A DNA stretch of 64,000 nt from Bettongia penicillata ogilbyi. Taxonomy: Eukaryota > Chordata > Mammalia > Diprotodontia > Potoroidae. The position numbers and the translations under genes are program-made. Location of the stretch: the NCBI GenBank assembly GCA_023548195.1, contig JAJHZJ010000531.1:6559900-6623899 (forward strand), given 5' to 3'. This document shows, in pieces, positions 35,365 to 46,145 of this stretch (position 1 is the first letter of the stretch; every line of letters starts with the position of its first letter). The notes below the pieces were generated by a model. The model did no database searches. It saw only the letters and a program-made list of their open reading frames with translations, and was not told the DNA's origin.

Positions 35365-35685
35365 GATGTGTGTGTTCATCCTTCACTGCCAAAGAAGACC
35401 CTGCCATCAGAGAAATAATGACATTACTTGCACTTGACTTTGAGGGAGGGAGGGCTGTGCAGGTCTCCAGCCTTACTTCTCCTCCAGAGCCATCTGAATC
35501 CAGTGACCAGATATACATCAGGATGACTAGAGATGATCCAGGATGAAGCAGTTGGGGTTAAGTGACTTGTCCAAGGTCACAAAGTTAATGAGTGTCAAGT
35601 GTCTAAGGTGAGATTTGAACTCAGATCCTCCTGACTCCTGCATTGGTGCTCTATCCACTGCACCACCAAGCTGCCCTATCCCAAT
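35365..35685 (+). repeat. Composite SINE (family A head joined to reversed tRNA-like SINE)
   Basis: The left part is family A ('gccaaagaagaccctgccat', 'gagggagggctgtgcagg', 'catcaggatgactagagatg'). After 'ccaggatga' it switches to the reverse complement of a tRNA-like SINE ('gttaagtgacttgtccaagg', 'gatttgaactcagatcctcc', 'ggtgctctatccactgcacc'). The same junction occurs at 39970-40290. Confidence 0.8.
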
Positions 35686-35689
35686 GATG

Positions 35690-36250
35690 AGCTTCCTGGG
35701 GGAGGAAGGCATGATAGAGAGGTCCAAAGAAGTCCATAAGTTCAAGCTCAGACCTGTGCTTTTGGAAGGTCACTTTGATAGCTGAGTGGAAAGTGGACTG
35801 GAGTTGGGGGGGACTTGGGATCAAAGATTTCGATGCCCATCAGTGGCAGGAACAGGCCTATGATTAGCCATGGCACTGATTCCAGGCTCAACAGTACAAT
35901 AGCAACAAGAAAGTTATTTCTCATCCTTTGTCATTACTATTGTTATATGTGGGACTGTGGGGCAAGTTTTCAAAAATAATTGTCACGATCAAACTGAAGC
36001 CTGATCCCCCGATAGAAGATAAGCCCTTTGAGGGCAAGGACTGTTTCAATTTTTTTGTCTTAGTATCTCTAATATCTAGCACTGTGCCTGACACACAGTA
36101 GGTACCAAATAATGCTTATTTGGTTGATTTCTATCATCTACTGTGCCCACATTTACTTTAGAATCAGAGTATTTATTTAGCACTAATTGTGGCTTCAGAC
36201 CTCAACAAGGCCCTCTGTTAGTACATCATTGTGACAAAGGAAGCAATTTG
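35690..36250 (+). repeat. Family X tail and L2 3' tail
   Basis: 35755-35830 resembles the family X 3' part ('aaggtcactttgatagctga'). 36010-36130 is an L2-type 3' tail ('aagccctttgagggcaagga', 'ctagcactgtgcctgacaca', 'gtaggtaccaaataatgc'). Confidence 0.55.
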
Positions 36251-36254
36251 GGGT

Positions 36255-36560
36255 TCTAAAAAGAAGTGTGGTATAATGGAGAGAGTACTGGTCTTATGGT
36301 CAAAAGTCTTGAGTTCAAATCTTTACTTCAGCATTGTCTCCTACCCTCTCTATGATGCAGTCTCATCTAGAAAATGGAGATGGCAGGAAGGTTTATAGCA
36401 TTTATAATATTTACTTGGGATAAGATCATAGGCTTTAGAGTTGAAAGGGACCTAGAGATTTAAATGAAGAAACTGAGACTGAAAGTAACATAGTTTGCCA
36501 GTAAGTAGCTGAGTCAGGATCTGAACTCAAGTCCTCTGCTTCCAAATCCAATGCTCTTTG
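36255..36560 (+). repeat. MIR-type SINE
   Basis: 'gtggtataatggagagagta', 'cttgagttcaaatctttact', 'agcattgtctcctac', then 'aggatctgaactcaagtcct'. Probably two merged fragments. Confidence 0.6.
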
Positions 36561-37670
36561 GATAATCAAAACAGAAGATAAAGGGCATTTTTTTTCCCCA
36601 AAATGGGGTGATTAACTTGAGGGCAGAGACATCAGCAAAGAATATTAACTCAAGAGTCAGCAAGCTCTTTTACCCTTAAATGTCACAAAGGGTTAAGCAG
36701 TGTCCAGACATGTCAGTGTTAATCTTAATTCATACTCTAAGAAAAGGAAGAGGAAAAGCAGTAAGATAAAAAGAATAAGGGGAAGGAGAAGACACTAGAA
36801 GAAGGATCACAAAATCTCAGACCTGGAAGGGACAGAAGTCAAGTTTAACCTAAACCTGAACAGGAATCCCCATACAACATCTTCAAGAAGTGATCGTCCA
36901 GCTTCCACTTGACTTCCAATGAGAGGTCATGAGTAAAATTCAATAAAGATAAACTGAGGCATATTTTCTCCAAGTAAGATAACATTTTACTAACAAGGGC
37001 ATGACCTGCCAATAGAAAGGGTCAATGAATCATCTCAGTTTCTAGCCAAAGACCCTAAGACAAAGATTTAGCTCATTTTTATAAAATCGGGACAAAGAAC
37101 AGAAAAGTGTACAGAACATCATGGAGTTGAAGACAAGACATACCTGAAGCATAGGGGACAATATGATTGGTTGGAAGTTGGAAATGAGAGCTCACAATGA
37201 CCTTCCCCTTCCCCTTTATGGTTAAGCTCGTTGTTTGAGTCAATGTTCAAGGTCAAAGAATATTAAGCCAAACTTTTGTGGATAGCAAACTAGACAGCCT
37301 TGAAGGATAGCTTGGTGTTAGAAAGGTACTAGACTAGACTCTCTGGCGTCTATCTGCATTGCAATTAGCAATGGAGAACTGAGTGTCTAAACTTACCTCC
37401 TAACAGACCAACTGAATTTCTGAACTAAGTTCACATGCAAAGAACTATGACTTAGGGAATTACAGGACAAAATCAATTAATTGGAAATAGGATCTTCTCA
37501 AAGAAACTTTTTACTTCTAAAGCAGTCCATTTCACTTTTGGACAGGCTGGATTTTAGAAAGACTTCTCTTTCTGCAAATCTGTAGAAATCACCTGCAATC
37601 TGCCTTTGCCTCTTCCACCCATTACTTGTAGTTTGGCCCTTTAAGATCAAGCAAATTGTTCTTCCATATG
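36561..37670. other. Unassigned sequence, possibly an old LTR-type repeat at 36920-37460
   Basis: 'gataaactgaggcatatttt', 'gggcatgacctgccaataga', 'aatcatctcagtttctagcc' and later text read like a diverged interspersed repeat. No retroviral frame, primer-binding site or paired LTR could be recognised, so the class is left open. Confidence 0.3.
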
Positions 37671-37677
37671 ACAATGG

Positions 37678-37925
37678 GTTGCTAGGTGGCTCAGTGGATA
37701 GAGGGCTGGGTTTGGAGATAGGAAGACCTGAGTTCAAAATCTGGCCTCAGACACTTCTTCCTAGATGTGTGACTCTGGGAAAGTCACTTAACCCTATTTG
37801 CCTCAGTTTCCTTCATCTGTAAAATGGAGAAAGAATGGCAAACTACTCTAGTATCTTTGTCAAGAAAACCCCAGAATGGGTCACAGAGAGATGGACACAA
37901 CTGAAAAGGACTACACTCCCCTGCC
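37678..37925 (+). repeat. Marsupial tRNA-like SINE (family B), well preserved
   Basis: 'ggttgctaggtggctcagtg', 'gatagagggctgggtttgga', 'gacctgagttcaaaatctgg', 'tgactctgggaaagtcactt', 'tctttgtcaagaaaacccca', 'gggtcacagagagatgga'. It is the same layout as the copy at 8165-8425 and has less divergence from a consensus-like text. Confidence 0.9.
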
Positions 37926-39410
37926 TCCCCTCAAATTTCTCTTCTCTAAACATCTCTAGCTCCTTTGACCCATTTTTGCATGCTATGATTTCAATCGTGG
38001 TCATCCTACTTAATGCATGCGTCATTTAATTGATTTTTTTTTAATTAAATGTGGCACTCAGAATGGGATATAATATTCAGACCCGTACTCTGCATTAGGA
38101 CTAGAAACAAAACTAAAGAACACATACTGGGAAGTAGTAGAGAGCATGCCTCCAGTTGCCTTTTTGCTGAATTGGGGGGCTAAGTGAGGAAAAGGAAATG
38201 TTTTCTCACTGGATAAAAATACTCCACTGGAACCTGGCACAAAGTTCTGTTTGAAAAGTGAAATGACCCAAATTCAGTAAACAAAGTAAACTATGAAGAA
38301 AGCAAAAAGAAATAAAAATAAAGCTGAAGTACCATCCATTGAGCATGGTATTTCTCACTAAAAGACAGAGGCTTGATAGGTTCCCAGGGCAAAACACCCT
38401 GCAAAGTCGTCGGGCAAATCCAAGCAGTTCTATCAGGAAAGAAAGACTTGTGTGAGCTGATCTAGTCCATGGTTCAGACCTCAGGGAAAGACTCTTTTCT
38501 ATATGAACAACATTTTTAACTTTTACAAAATGTTTTCACATGGATAACCTCATTTGACTTTTACACTCTCGACAGACTGGAAAACTGAATAACATTTTAA
38601 ATGACTTAAATAATTTGCCAAGTTATTTAGTGAGCAAAGCCTATCTGCCAACTCAAAGCCCACATTCTTCTCACTGGATGATGATAATGTTACCATGATG
38701 ACATCGTCCAATTTCTCATGTGAAGTGTCATTGTTTCTTGGTGTAGTGAGAAGGGTACTGGATTATCAGGGAAGCTCTTGGTCCAGTCACAAAAGGTGTG
38801 ACCTTGGATAAGCCATTTAACCTTTTTTAGGCTTTTTTTCTTCATTTTTCAAAAGAGGGGATTGAACTAGATCTCTAAAGTCTTTACCAAGAGGAATGTT
38901 CCTATGACCAAATCTTAACATCAGAAACAGATATAGTTTAACCAGTGAAAATGACGTTAAAAATGTATTTTTGCCATCTGTTTGGCAGCAGCACGCTAAA
39001 GAAAATGGGTGCTTGCCACCTGCCTTGCAGCTAAAATCTCATATGTATGTGTTATGTCCCCCAACCCAGGAATGTGAGCTCCTTGAGAACAGGTTTGTTT
39101 TTCTTTTTGTCTCCCCAGCACTTAATACTGCGCTATGTAATCAAAACATTGTTTTAAAAATACTCTTTCATTCATGTACAACATGCTATGATTCTTCTTA
39201 GAAACTACTTCGACTGCAGTTGCAAGTCCAGGTCTTTCACTTTAAAATTTAAATGGATAATTTAGTTAGTTCAAGAATGGCTGCTCCTCCCTTGCTCCTG
39301 ACACACCAGAAGATGGCGCCCCAGGACTCTTTCAGGTCCCTTAGAAGGTTTATCACAACGTTCAAAGTTTCCCATACCATGAGGTTTTTATGCCCTTGGT
39401 GACGTGACCT
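37926..39410. other. Unassigned sequence with MIR fragment
   Basis: A MIR-like fragment lies at about 38735-38900 ('ggtgtagtgagaagggtact', 'gtgaccttggataagccatt', 'gattgaactagatctctaaa'). An L2-type tail fragment lies near 39065-39130 ('gtgagctccttgagaacagg'). No exon seen. Confidence 0.45.
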
Positions 39411-39414
39411 TCTA

Positions 39415-39610
39415 CCTATGTACCCAAATACATAAACTTCATTGGCTTTGGAGACAGACGACTAGATTTCAAATCTCAGCTCTCCTTCTTCCTTACAAAG
39501 TCTCAGCAAATCACTTAGTCTCTGTGGGTCTCCATATCATCTGTAAAATGGGGAGGCTGAACTAACTGACGTCCGGGGGCCCTTCTGGCTCCAGATCCTA
39601 TGATTTTATG
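39415..39610 (+). repeat. MIR-type SINE
   Basis: 'tggctttggagacagacgac', 'agatttcaaatctcagctct', 'gcaaatcacttagtctctg', 'catcatctgtaaaatgggg'-like order ending 'cttctggctccagatcctat'. Confidence 0.65.
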
Positions 39611-39964
39611 TCAGCATCGTGTTCTGATGGAGCATTTGAGCTAACCAGCCCTAGACTGTCATACATAAACACATATGTAAGTGTGTGATCAATAAAAACA
39701 TGGCATTAATAATAAGTAAATCAAGCACGCTTAATTACAAGAGAACTGGATCCTTATGGTTGGTAAGAACACAACATCAAGTGGCTTGGCCAGGGCAAGC
39801 CGTAATTGAAATGGCTTCTCCCTCTTCTCAGTTCCTGTTATTTACGAAGAACCTTTTTAAAAGATTTCCTCTTTGCCAGGCTTTTAAAATACAAAGTAAA
39901 AACTTGGTGATACCTGGAACTCAGGGATTATTTCAAGAATGTGCTAACACCTTGTATAAAGCAA

Positions 39965-40292
39965 AGAGGTGTATGTGTGTTTCATCCTCCGTTGCCAAAG
40001 AAGGCCATGCCATCAGAGAAATAATGACATGACTTGCATTTGACTTTGTTTTGAGTGAGGGGGGGCTGTGCAGGTCACCAGACTTATTTCTCCTCCAGAG
40101 CCATCTGAATCCAGTGACCAGATATTCATCAGGATGACTGGAGATGACCCAGGATGAGGCAATTGGGGTTAAATGACTTGCCCAAGGTCACACAGCTAGC
40201 GAGTGTCAAGTGTCTGAGGTGCGATTTGAACTCAGGTCCTCCCAACTCCTGTACTGGTGCTCTATCCACTACACCACCTAGCTGAGAGGTGA
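39965..40292 (+). repeat. Composite SINE, second copy
   Basis: Family A head ('gttgccaaagaaggccatgc', 'gaccagatattcatcaggat'), then after 'ccaggatga' the reversed tRNA-like part ('gttaaatgacttgcccaagg', 'cacacagctagcgagtgtca', 'ctctatccactacaccacc'). Its junction is identical in position to the one at 35365-35685. Confidence 0.85.
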
Positions 40293-40299
40293 CCACCAG

Positions 40300-40960
40300 A
40301 AAATTGATAGGATCATAGATTTGGAGCTGGAAACAAACTCAGAAGCCATCTAGCCTAAGACACTCCATTTACAGATATGGAAGTGGGGGCCAGTGAGGTT
40401 AAATGAATTGTCTGAAGTCACAGAGGAAATTGACACCTGAGACAGAATTTAAACCCAGGTCCTCAAACTCCAGAACCACTAAATGAGATGAATACTGGAT
40501 TTGTCTCATGCCTCCCACTCATACCACCGAACTGCTTTGATTTCTAGCCCATCCCAGGTGACTTGCAATAGGAACTGAGGAAAGGAAAATGGTAACATCA
40601 TTTAGGTGCCACAGAGGTCTTGGCAGACAAAGGAGACATGGACTAGAACAGGCATAATGGCTGAAGAGTGTTTGACCTGAAGTTAGAGACCCTAGATTTG
40701 AATTCTCACCTCAAAAGCTTAATAGTTCTGTGACCAGGTGCAAATTGCTTAACCTTTTAAATTCTGTTTCTTTATAATGAATGATATATTACTTATTATA
40801 CAACCTTAACATAATAATCCTATAACCTCTTAAATTCAGTTTTCTTTGTAAAAGAGGAATAACCTGCAGGATTTAACTCACAGGGTTTCTGTGAAGACTG
40901 TATGCCAATGTAAGCCTTAAAACACTATATAAATGCACTATCTGAATATTATTATATTAC
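40300..40960 (+). repeat. MIR-type SINE fragments
   Basis: 40300-40480: 'aggatcatagatttggagct', 'aatgaattgtctgaagtcac', 'atttaaacccaggtcctcaa'. 40640-40960: 'aatggctgaagagtgtttga', 'ttctgtgaccaggtgcaaat', 'tttctgtgaagactgtatgc'. Confidence 0.6.
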
Positions 40961-41329
40961 AGATAATTAGTTCTTGATTTAAAAAAACCGTTTGCTTTTC
41001 CTCAGCTATAATGAATCACCTTTTTAAACTGGGGTAAAGGAATAACTAAAACATGCTCCTTTATCTTGTAAACCATAAATTTCATTTACCAGTGAGGCTG
41101 TCACTGCACTTGTGTGTGAGAGCAAATACAGGAGTACAATAGTTAATAGCTTTTAAACTTAAAGTAGGTGTTGAAAACATTGCTGTTACCAAAGAGGTTT
41201 GTGAGAGGTGGGGGCATAGCTAAGGAAGAATTAAGCTCCTTTCATGTGAACAAGAAATGCGGAGAGATGCTATTTAGGGTAATAAAGGAGGTGTAGGGAT
41301 ATTAAGAAACATGTTAAATATCAGTAACA

Positions 41330-43195
41330 GACTAGAAGAGTTACTGTTTTTATCTTTTTAAGTTAAAACTGTTCTTTCTAGATAACATGCATCTCCTCTC
41401 TCCCTCCTACCTTCCCCACTCGAAAAGACCAACCAACCCTGCAATATGCAGAAGATAGGCACCCTTCAAATATCACTGGTCTGAAATCATAGTTGATCAT
41501 TATATGTCACATTGTATATCACTGTATATTGATCACTTGTCTTTCGAAATTGTTCATTTTTATGTTATGGTATAAATTGTTCTCCTGCTTCTGCTAACTT
41601 TACATCTGTTAAAAGTGAGGTTCAAGAGATACCTGTTGCCGCCATCCATTCCTCCTTTATATAGGCTACTTGCACCCCCTGATTTTGATGTTCCCCACTT
41701 GTTGTGAAGTGAACTTTTTCCTCCTTTTCCTTTCTCCTAAGATTAAAAAAGATCACTCCGAGGATTAAAACTGATTGCTAGTCTAAGATTAAAAAAAAAA
41801 CAATCACCTCCTCCATGTTCTTTGATTCAATGACTCCTGCTGACAATGTGATGCTTAGGGGATGACTGTGACATTCCCACTTCTTGCCCTTAGATTGCAA
41901 TTCTTCCGCCTTGGCAATTGATCACTTGTATTTACCTGTGCTCTTTACTCTGATGTTTGTATTTCAAAGTTTCTATTCAGCTCCAGTCTTCTCATTAGGA
42001 ATGCTTGGAAGTGATTTTCTTCATTAAAGATCTATAATTTTCCCACTGCAGAATAATACTGCTTTGCTGGGTAAATTATTCTTGGTTGAAGCCTATTATA
42101 TTTTGCTTTTCAGATTATATTTCATGCTGTCACCTAACGGTGGTACTTGCCAAATCTTGGGTGAGCCTGGCTGTTGTTATAGTTAAGTAGAACTCTCTCT
42201 CTGTAGCAAATGCAGTATTTTTTTCTTTGACCTAGAAGCTCTGGATTTTGGCTACGATTTTTCTGGGAGTTATCATCTTAGGGTTTCTTTCTGTAGGTGA
42301 AACTAGTGGATTCTATTTTCACTTTGCCCTTTGGTTCTAAAAGATCTGGATAGTTTTATAATTTCTTCAAATGAAGTCTAGGCTCTTTTATGGAAGCTCA
42401 GATAGTCCAGTGATTTTCAAGTTACATCTTCTTGATATGTTTTTCCAGTCTGGTTTTTTTTTACATAGTATCTTACATTTTCTTCTTTAGTCTTTTACTG
42501 TTTTGATAGTTCTTGTCTCTTGCAGTCATGAATTTCTGTTTGGCACCTTTTAATTTTTAGTGAGTCCATTCATTCTTTCCAAGTCTCTCCTCCATATCTA
42601 TTTTTTTTAAGTTTTTTTCTCTAGCATTCTCATTTATCATTTTATTTAAACATTTACATTATTTCTTCTAGGAATTCTAGAATCTAGGAATTCTGATCTT
42701 AAGGGCAAGCTACTTTTGAGGCTTTGATTGGGTTTCAGAGTTGATCTCTTCTGGGTTTGTGTCTTTGGCATCCTTGAACCAATAATAGACCTTTATTTTT
42801 GTGGTTGTTTAGTCATTTTTCCAGGAATATTCTCTGGGCAACCTGGTGTTGCTGGCCTCACTAGGAGTTCCAGGGTCTAAGAATGAGACCTTGGCCACTC
42901 TAGGTAACCCATGCTTGAGGCTCAAGGGTTCAGTAACCCAAGTTCTTGGCCATTCTGGGGGACGCCAGCAACTACCGATGAACTTTTCAATCCACCCTTA
43001 TTCCACAGTTCTTGTCCTGTCACTAGCCTGTACATCAAACTTGTGATCTTGGGCTAGAAAGATGACTCACTCTAGCTTCTCCTTTAATTTCCCAATCACT
43101 ACTCAATCCACTGTTCTTCTTAGACCACTGCTGTAAGAGTTGTTGGGGAAACTGAATTGTACTGGTTCCTCCTACTCTGTCATCTTGGTTGATCT
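41330..43195 (-). mobile_element. LINE-1 or HAL1 5' region, antisense, decayed
   Basis: On the minus strand the right edge (about 43145-43195) reads 'caaccaagatgacagagtag', the start typical of an L1 5' end ('ccaagatggcggagtag'). Further down, the T-rich plus strand (42350-42660, for example 'tttcttcaaatgaagtctag', 'ctttagtcttttactgtttt') is antisense to the coiled-coil ORF1 region of L1/HAL1-type elements. No intact ORF1 remains. A copy having its 5' end but no recognisable ORF2 would suit a half-L1. Confidence 0.5.
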
Positions 43196-43683
43196 CCCCC
43201 TCACTATCCTTCACAGAAATATCACTAACTAAAATAAAGCCAGGAAGGCAAGTAAGTCATTCTTAGTGAATAATCACCATGATTTGACTCACTCTGGCTT
43301 AAAGTGTTTTACTTTACATGATGTCTCCACTGATAAATCCTGATGTGAATTGTTGACAGAGAAACAAGACTGAGAAGATACACAAGAATAAACATGGATT
43401 AAAACTGGCTACAATAGTAAATTGGAGGAGAGAACATTTCCTCACAATAAAGTATCATCACTCTCATTTTTCAACTGGGAAAGTTTGCTGGGTTTTTTTT
43501 TGTTTTTTTTTTCAAATAAGGCCACAGCAACTATTTTAAAATATTTAATCAAGCACCATATGTACAAAACAGGGTATGCATCAAACTTTTAATTAAGCAG
43601 AAGTATTTTATAAGCAGTGAAAATTAAATGAATACAGAAACTGACTGTACATTTCATTACTTCTGAAAACCTTTTAAAATCAT
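43196..43683. other. Gap between L1 fragment and EXOC3 poly(A) signal
   Basis: AT-rich sequence with a T-rich run at 43493-43512. No feature recognised. Confidence 0.4.
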
Positions 43684-44024
43684 TTTATTAGACACTAAAG
43701 AAACCACATTAACATTTCTGAATCCTGAACAACTTTACAAAGTACATTCATCACAGAAGAGGGTATGAGTAAATACAACTGTTACCAGGTTGATACAAAG
43801 CTCACTGGCCATCAGAATGCCTCATTCTTCAAATGGCCAGATTAGCAATAATCTTTGGGGTCAGATAAACCTAAAACAATCCTTGTCAGCCCCAGAGCAA
43901 GCAGGTACAGAAGTTCAAAGAATTATGTCTGAATTAGTGGGTCACACTTGCCTTGATCATTTCGAAGGATGCTGATGGTGAACCACAAGAATAACTACAC
44001 AGAAACGAGAGGCAGCCTGGTTAG
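43684..44024 (-). other. EXOC3: Probable EXOC3 3'UTR with poly(A) signal
   Basis: Non-coding sequence downstream of the EXOC3 stop on the minus strand, ending at AATAAA (TTTATT at 43684-43689 on +). The UTR would be about 340 bases. The signal was chosen as the nearest canonical hexamer; no transcript evidence is available. Confidence 0.55.
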
Positions 44025-44196
44025 TTACTTAAGAAGTTTAGTCACATTCAGTGAAGGAACTGGAATGTCTTTAAAAATTGGCACATAATGTGGATTTATT
44101 TGAGTTGGACCTTGTTCTAGAGTTTCAATAATAGTCTGCTTCATATCTCTGCTAGCATCTCCTCTCACTGTCAGTAAAGCTGCGATGTGATCATCT
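44025..44196 (-). CDS. EXOC3: EXOC3 (Sec6) terminal coding exon
   Basis: EXOC3 is the Sec6 subunit of the exocyst, the octameric tether that docks secretory vesicles at the plasma membrane. This last exon starts after 'catttacag' and completes the Arg codon of PDIRDDH. It reads ALLTVRGDASRDMKQTI and ETLEQGPTQINPHYVPIF, and ends VPSLNVTKLLK with TAA at 44025-44027. The residues match the C-terminus of vertebrate EXOC3 closely, and the frame is intact. Confidence 0.97.
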
Positions 44197-45016
44197 CTGT
44201 AAATGAGAAGGAAGAGGTAACAGTGAGAGCATTAGTTGAATAAACACACTGCAGTCAGAGGAGCAATCCTATGTCTACACAATACATGGGATCTGAGCTT
44301 AGACCTCACAGCTTGTTCCATTTGCTCAGAAATTGCGCTTCCAAGTCTAAATGCCTGGCATCTCTTGACGATAATTAATGTCCCTACAAATCAGCAAACA
44401 TCAAGTTTTTATTGGATATCAAGCTGTGGATGACCTACTGCTGAACAGGGATGAATTTTTACTTTGACTTCAAAGGGGAGAGAAAATGGATTTTCCATGA
44501 GTTAATTTTTTCCCCACCTCATCACTGCAGATTTGGAAGAGACTTTGGGTTTTATGTTTTTGATGGGCACAGATCTTTTGTTGGTAGATTTGATAGTTTT
44601 GTGGCTGCTAAGAATATTGGATCAATATTACAAACATAAAATGAGAGAATAGCAAAGTGAAGTCAGAGAAAATGACACAGCGCAATCTCAGCCAGGCCTC
44701 TCCTCTCACACTGTGACCACTCTCTGAGATGTACAGAACTGAACAATCCTGGTAAACGGTATTCAAGACCTTTGGCAACATGGTCCCAATCTACACTGTT
44801 CAGTTTCCCTATCACTCCTTTACAAAGAACACTATAAACAAACTGGTCTACTTCACATTCTACTTATTATGAGGCTATCAGGCCCTTTATTCATACTTCT
44901 TTCCCTTGTCTAGAATACTATATCTCCTCCTCTCAGTTTAGTAAAACCATACTCATTCTTCCACAATGAAGTGAAACCCCACTTTCTCTGAGAAGCCTTC
45001 TCTGATCATTCTAGAC

Positions 45017-45054
45017 CAGAGGTGGGGAACCTGCATATGGCCTCAAGGCCCCTG
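45017..45054. mobile_element. Minimal 38-bp hAT MITE relic with exact 8-bp target duplication
   Basis: Begins 'cagaggtggggaacctgc' and ends 'caaggcccctg', the two ends of the hAT family seen at 7745-7917. It is flanked by the identical 8-bp ttctagac at 45009-45016 and 45055-45062. All internal sequence is missing. It sits inside an L2 fragment. Confidence 0.8.
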
Positions 45055-45470
45055 TTCTAGACTAATGTGATTTCTCTTATTCTCCATTACTACCATTTCC
45101 TGTCTGATATTATTTCCTGAGGTAGTATGTCATGGTGGATGGACTCCTATGCCTGTTCAAACTCTACCTCTGACACTTAGTTGCTGTGTGAGCAGAGAAA
45201 TCACTTAATTTCTATCTGCCTACTGTAACTCACTACCTACCAAATTCTGGATAACTGAGATCTGTACCAATAAAAGGAATTCTCATCACAGGAGTTCTTC
45301 ACATTGATGAGAAACAGTTCCATAATGTATTCATGAATTTTTAATCATTTGTTTTCCTCATACAGATTCTATTTCCCTATCTAGCATATAAATTCCTTGA
45401 TGACAGGTACCATATCTTACACTTCTTCAGTCTCTGTAGTGTAGAAATTCTTAAATCTTTTTTATGTCAC

Positions 45471-45522
45471 AGACTCCTCCAGAAGTGTAGTAGACTATAG
45501 ACTCCTCCAGAAGTGTAGTAGA
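45471..45522 (+). repeat. Tandem duplication, 28-bp unit
   Basis: The unit 'agactcctccagaagtgtag' plus 'tagactat' at 45471-45498 is repeated at 45499-45522 with 24 identical bases. Confidence 0.9.
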
Positions 45523-45626
45523 CCCCTTTTCAGAATAATGTTTTTAAATGAATAAAATACATAGGATGACAAAGGAAACCAATTATGTTGAAATATAGTT
45601 ATAGAATAAGAAAATGACATGGTGCA

Positions 45627-45628
<2 letters not shown>

Positions 45629-45700
<72 letters not shown>
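45629..45700 (+). repeat. (TG)36 microsatellite
   Basis: Uninterrupted 72-bp dinucleotide tract in an EXOC3 intron. The two long frames through it (both strands) are repeats of Val-Cys or Thr-His and are not genes. Confidence 0.97.
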
Positions 45701-45703
<3 letters not shown>

Positions 45704-46017
45704 CTAGATCTATTTATGTGTGTAGACAGATACTTAAAGTTCATGGATCCCAAGTTAAGAATCTCTGGCATAGCATCTCATACATAGTACTCAAAGTTTC
45801 ACACAGAGTACACAAAGTGCTCAGTAAGTACTCTATTGACAATTTATCCCAGAAGTACTCTGTCTTAGGGACAGAATCCATTCTTTTTTTTTTTCCACAG
45901 AAAGGTAAAAAAAATTTTTTTTAATGCTTTTAGAGAGAAACAAATTTGAAAAAAATATGGAGCTCAAGCAAGGCTCCACAAATACGAAAAGAAAACAGAA
46001 AATATGAATGTCATTAC

Positions 46018-46145
46018 CTGATATCTGGATATTTGCTGACTAGAGTGGAAACTTCAAGATAAAGCAACGAAGGATCAGTCAGCTTAATAACTTCTGCAAT
46101 GGCTACAATAGTATCACAGTGTCCGTCTGTGTCCTCTCCAAATCC
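46018..46145 (-). CDS. EXOC3: EXOC3 (Sec6) coding exon
   Basis: Acceptor 'cattttgtag', donor 'atcag|gtaatg'. It begins in phase 0 with GFGEDTDGHCDTIVAIAEV, continues KLTDPSLLYLEVSTLVSKY and ends two bases into the Arg codon of PDIR. It belongs to the C-terminal helical-bundle region of Sec6, a stack of helices typical of exocyst subunits. Confidence 0.97.

Larger units (their letters stand above)
44197..46017 (-). other. EXOC3: EXOC3 intron with L2, MIR and microsatellite
   Basis: Contents: an L2-type LINE on the plus strand at about 44750-45430, split by a 38-bp hAT relic (45017-45054) and a MIR-like fragment (about 45115-45240); a tandem 28-bp duplication at 45471-45522; and a (TG)36 tract. 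No further exon. Confidence 0.7.
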
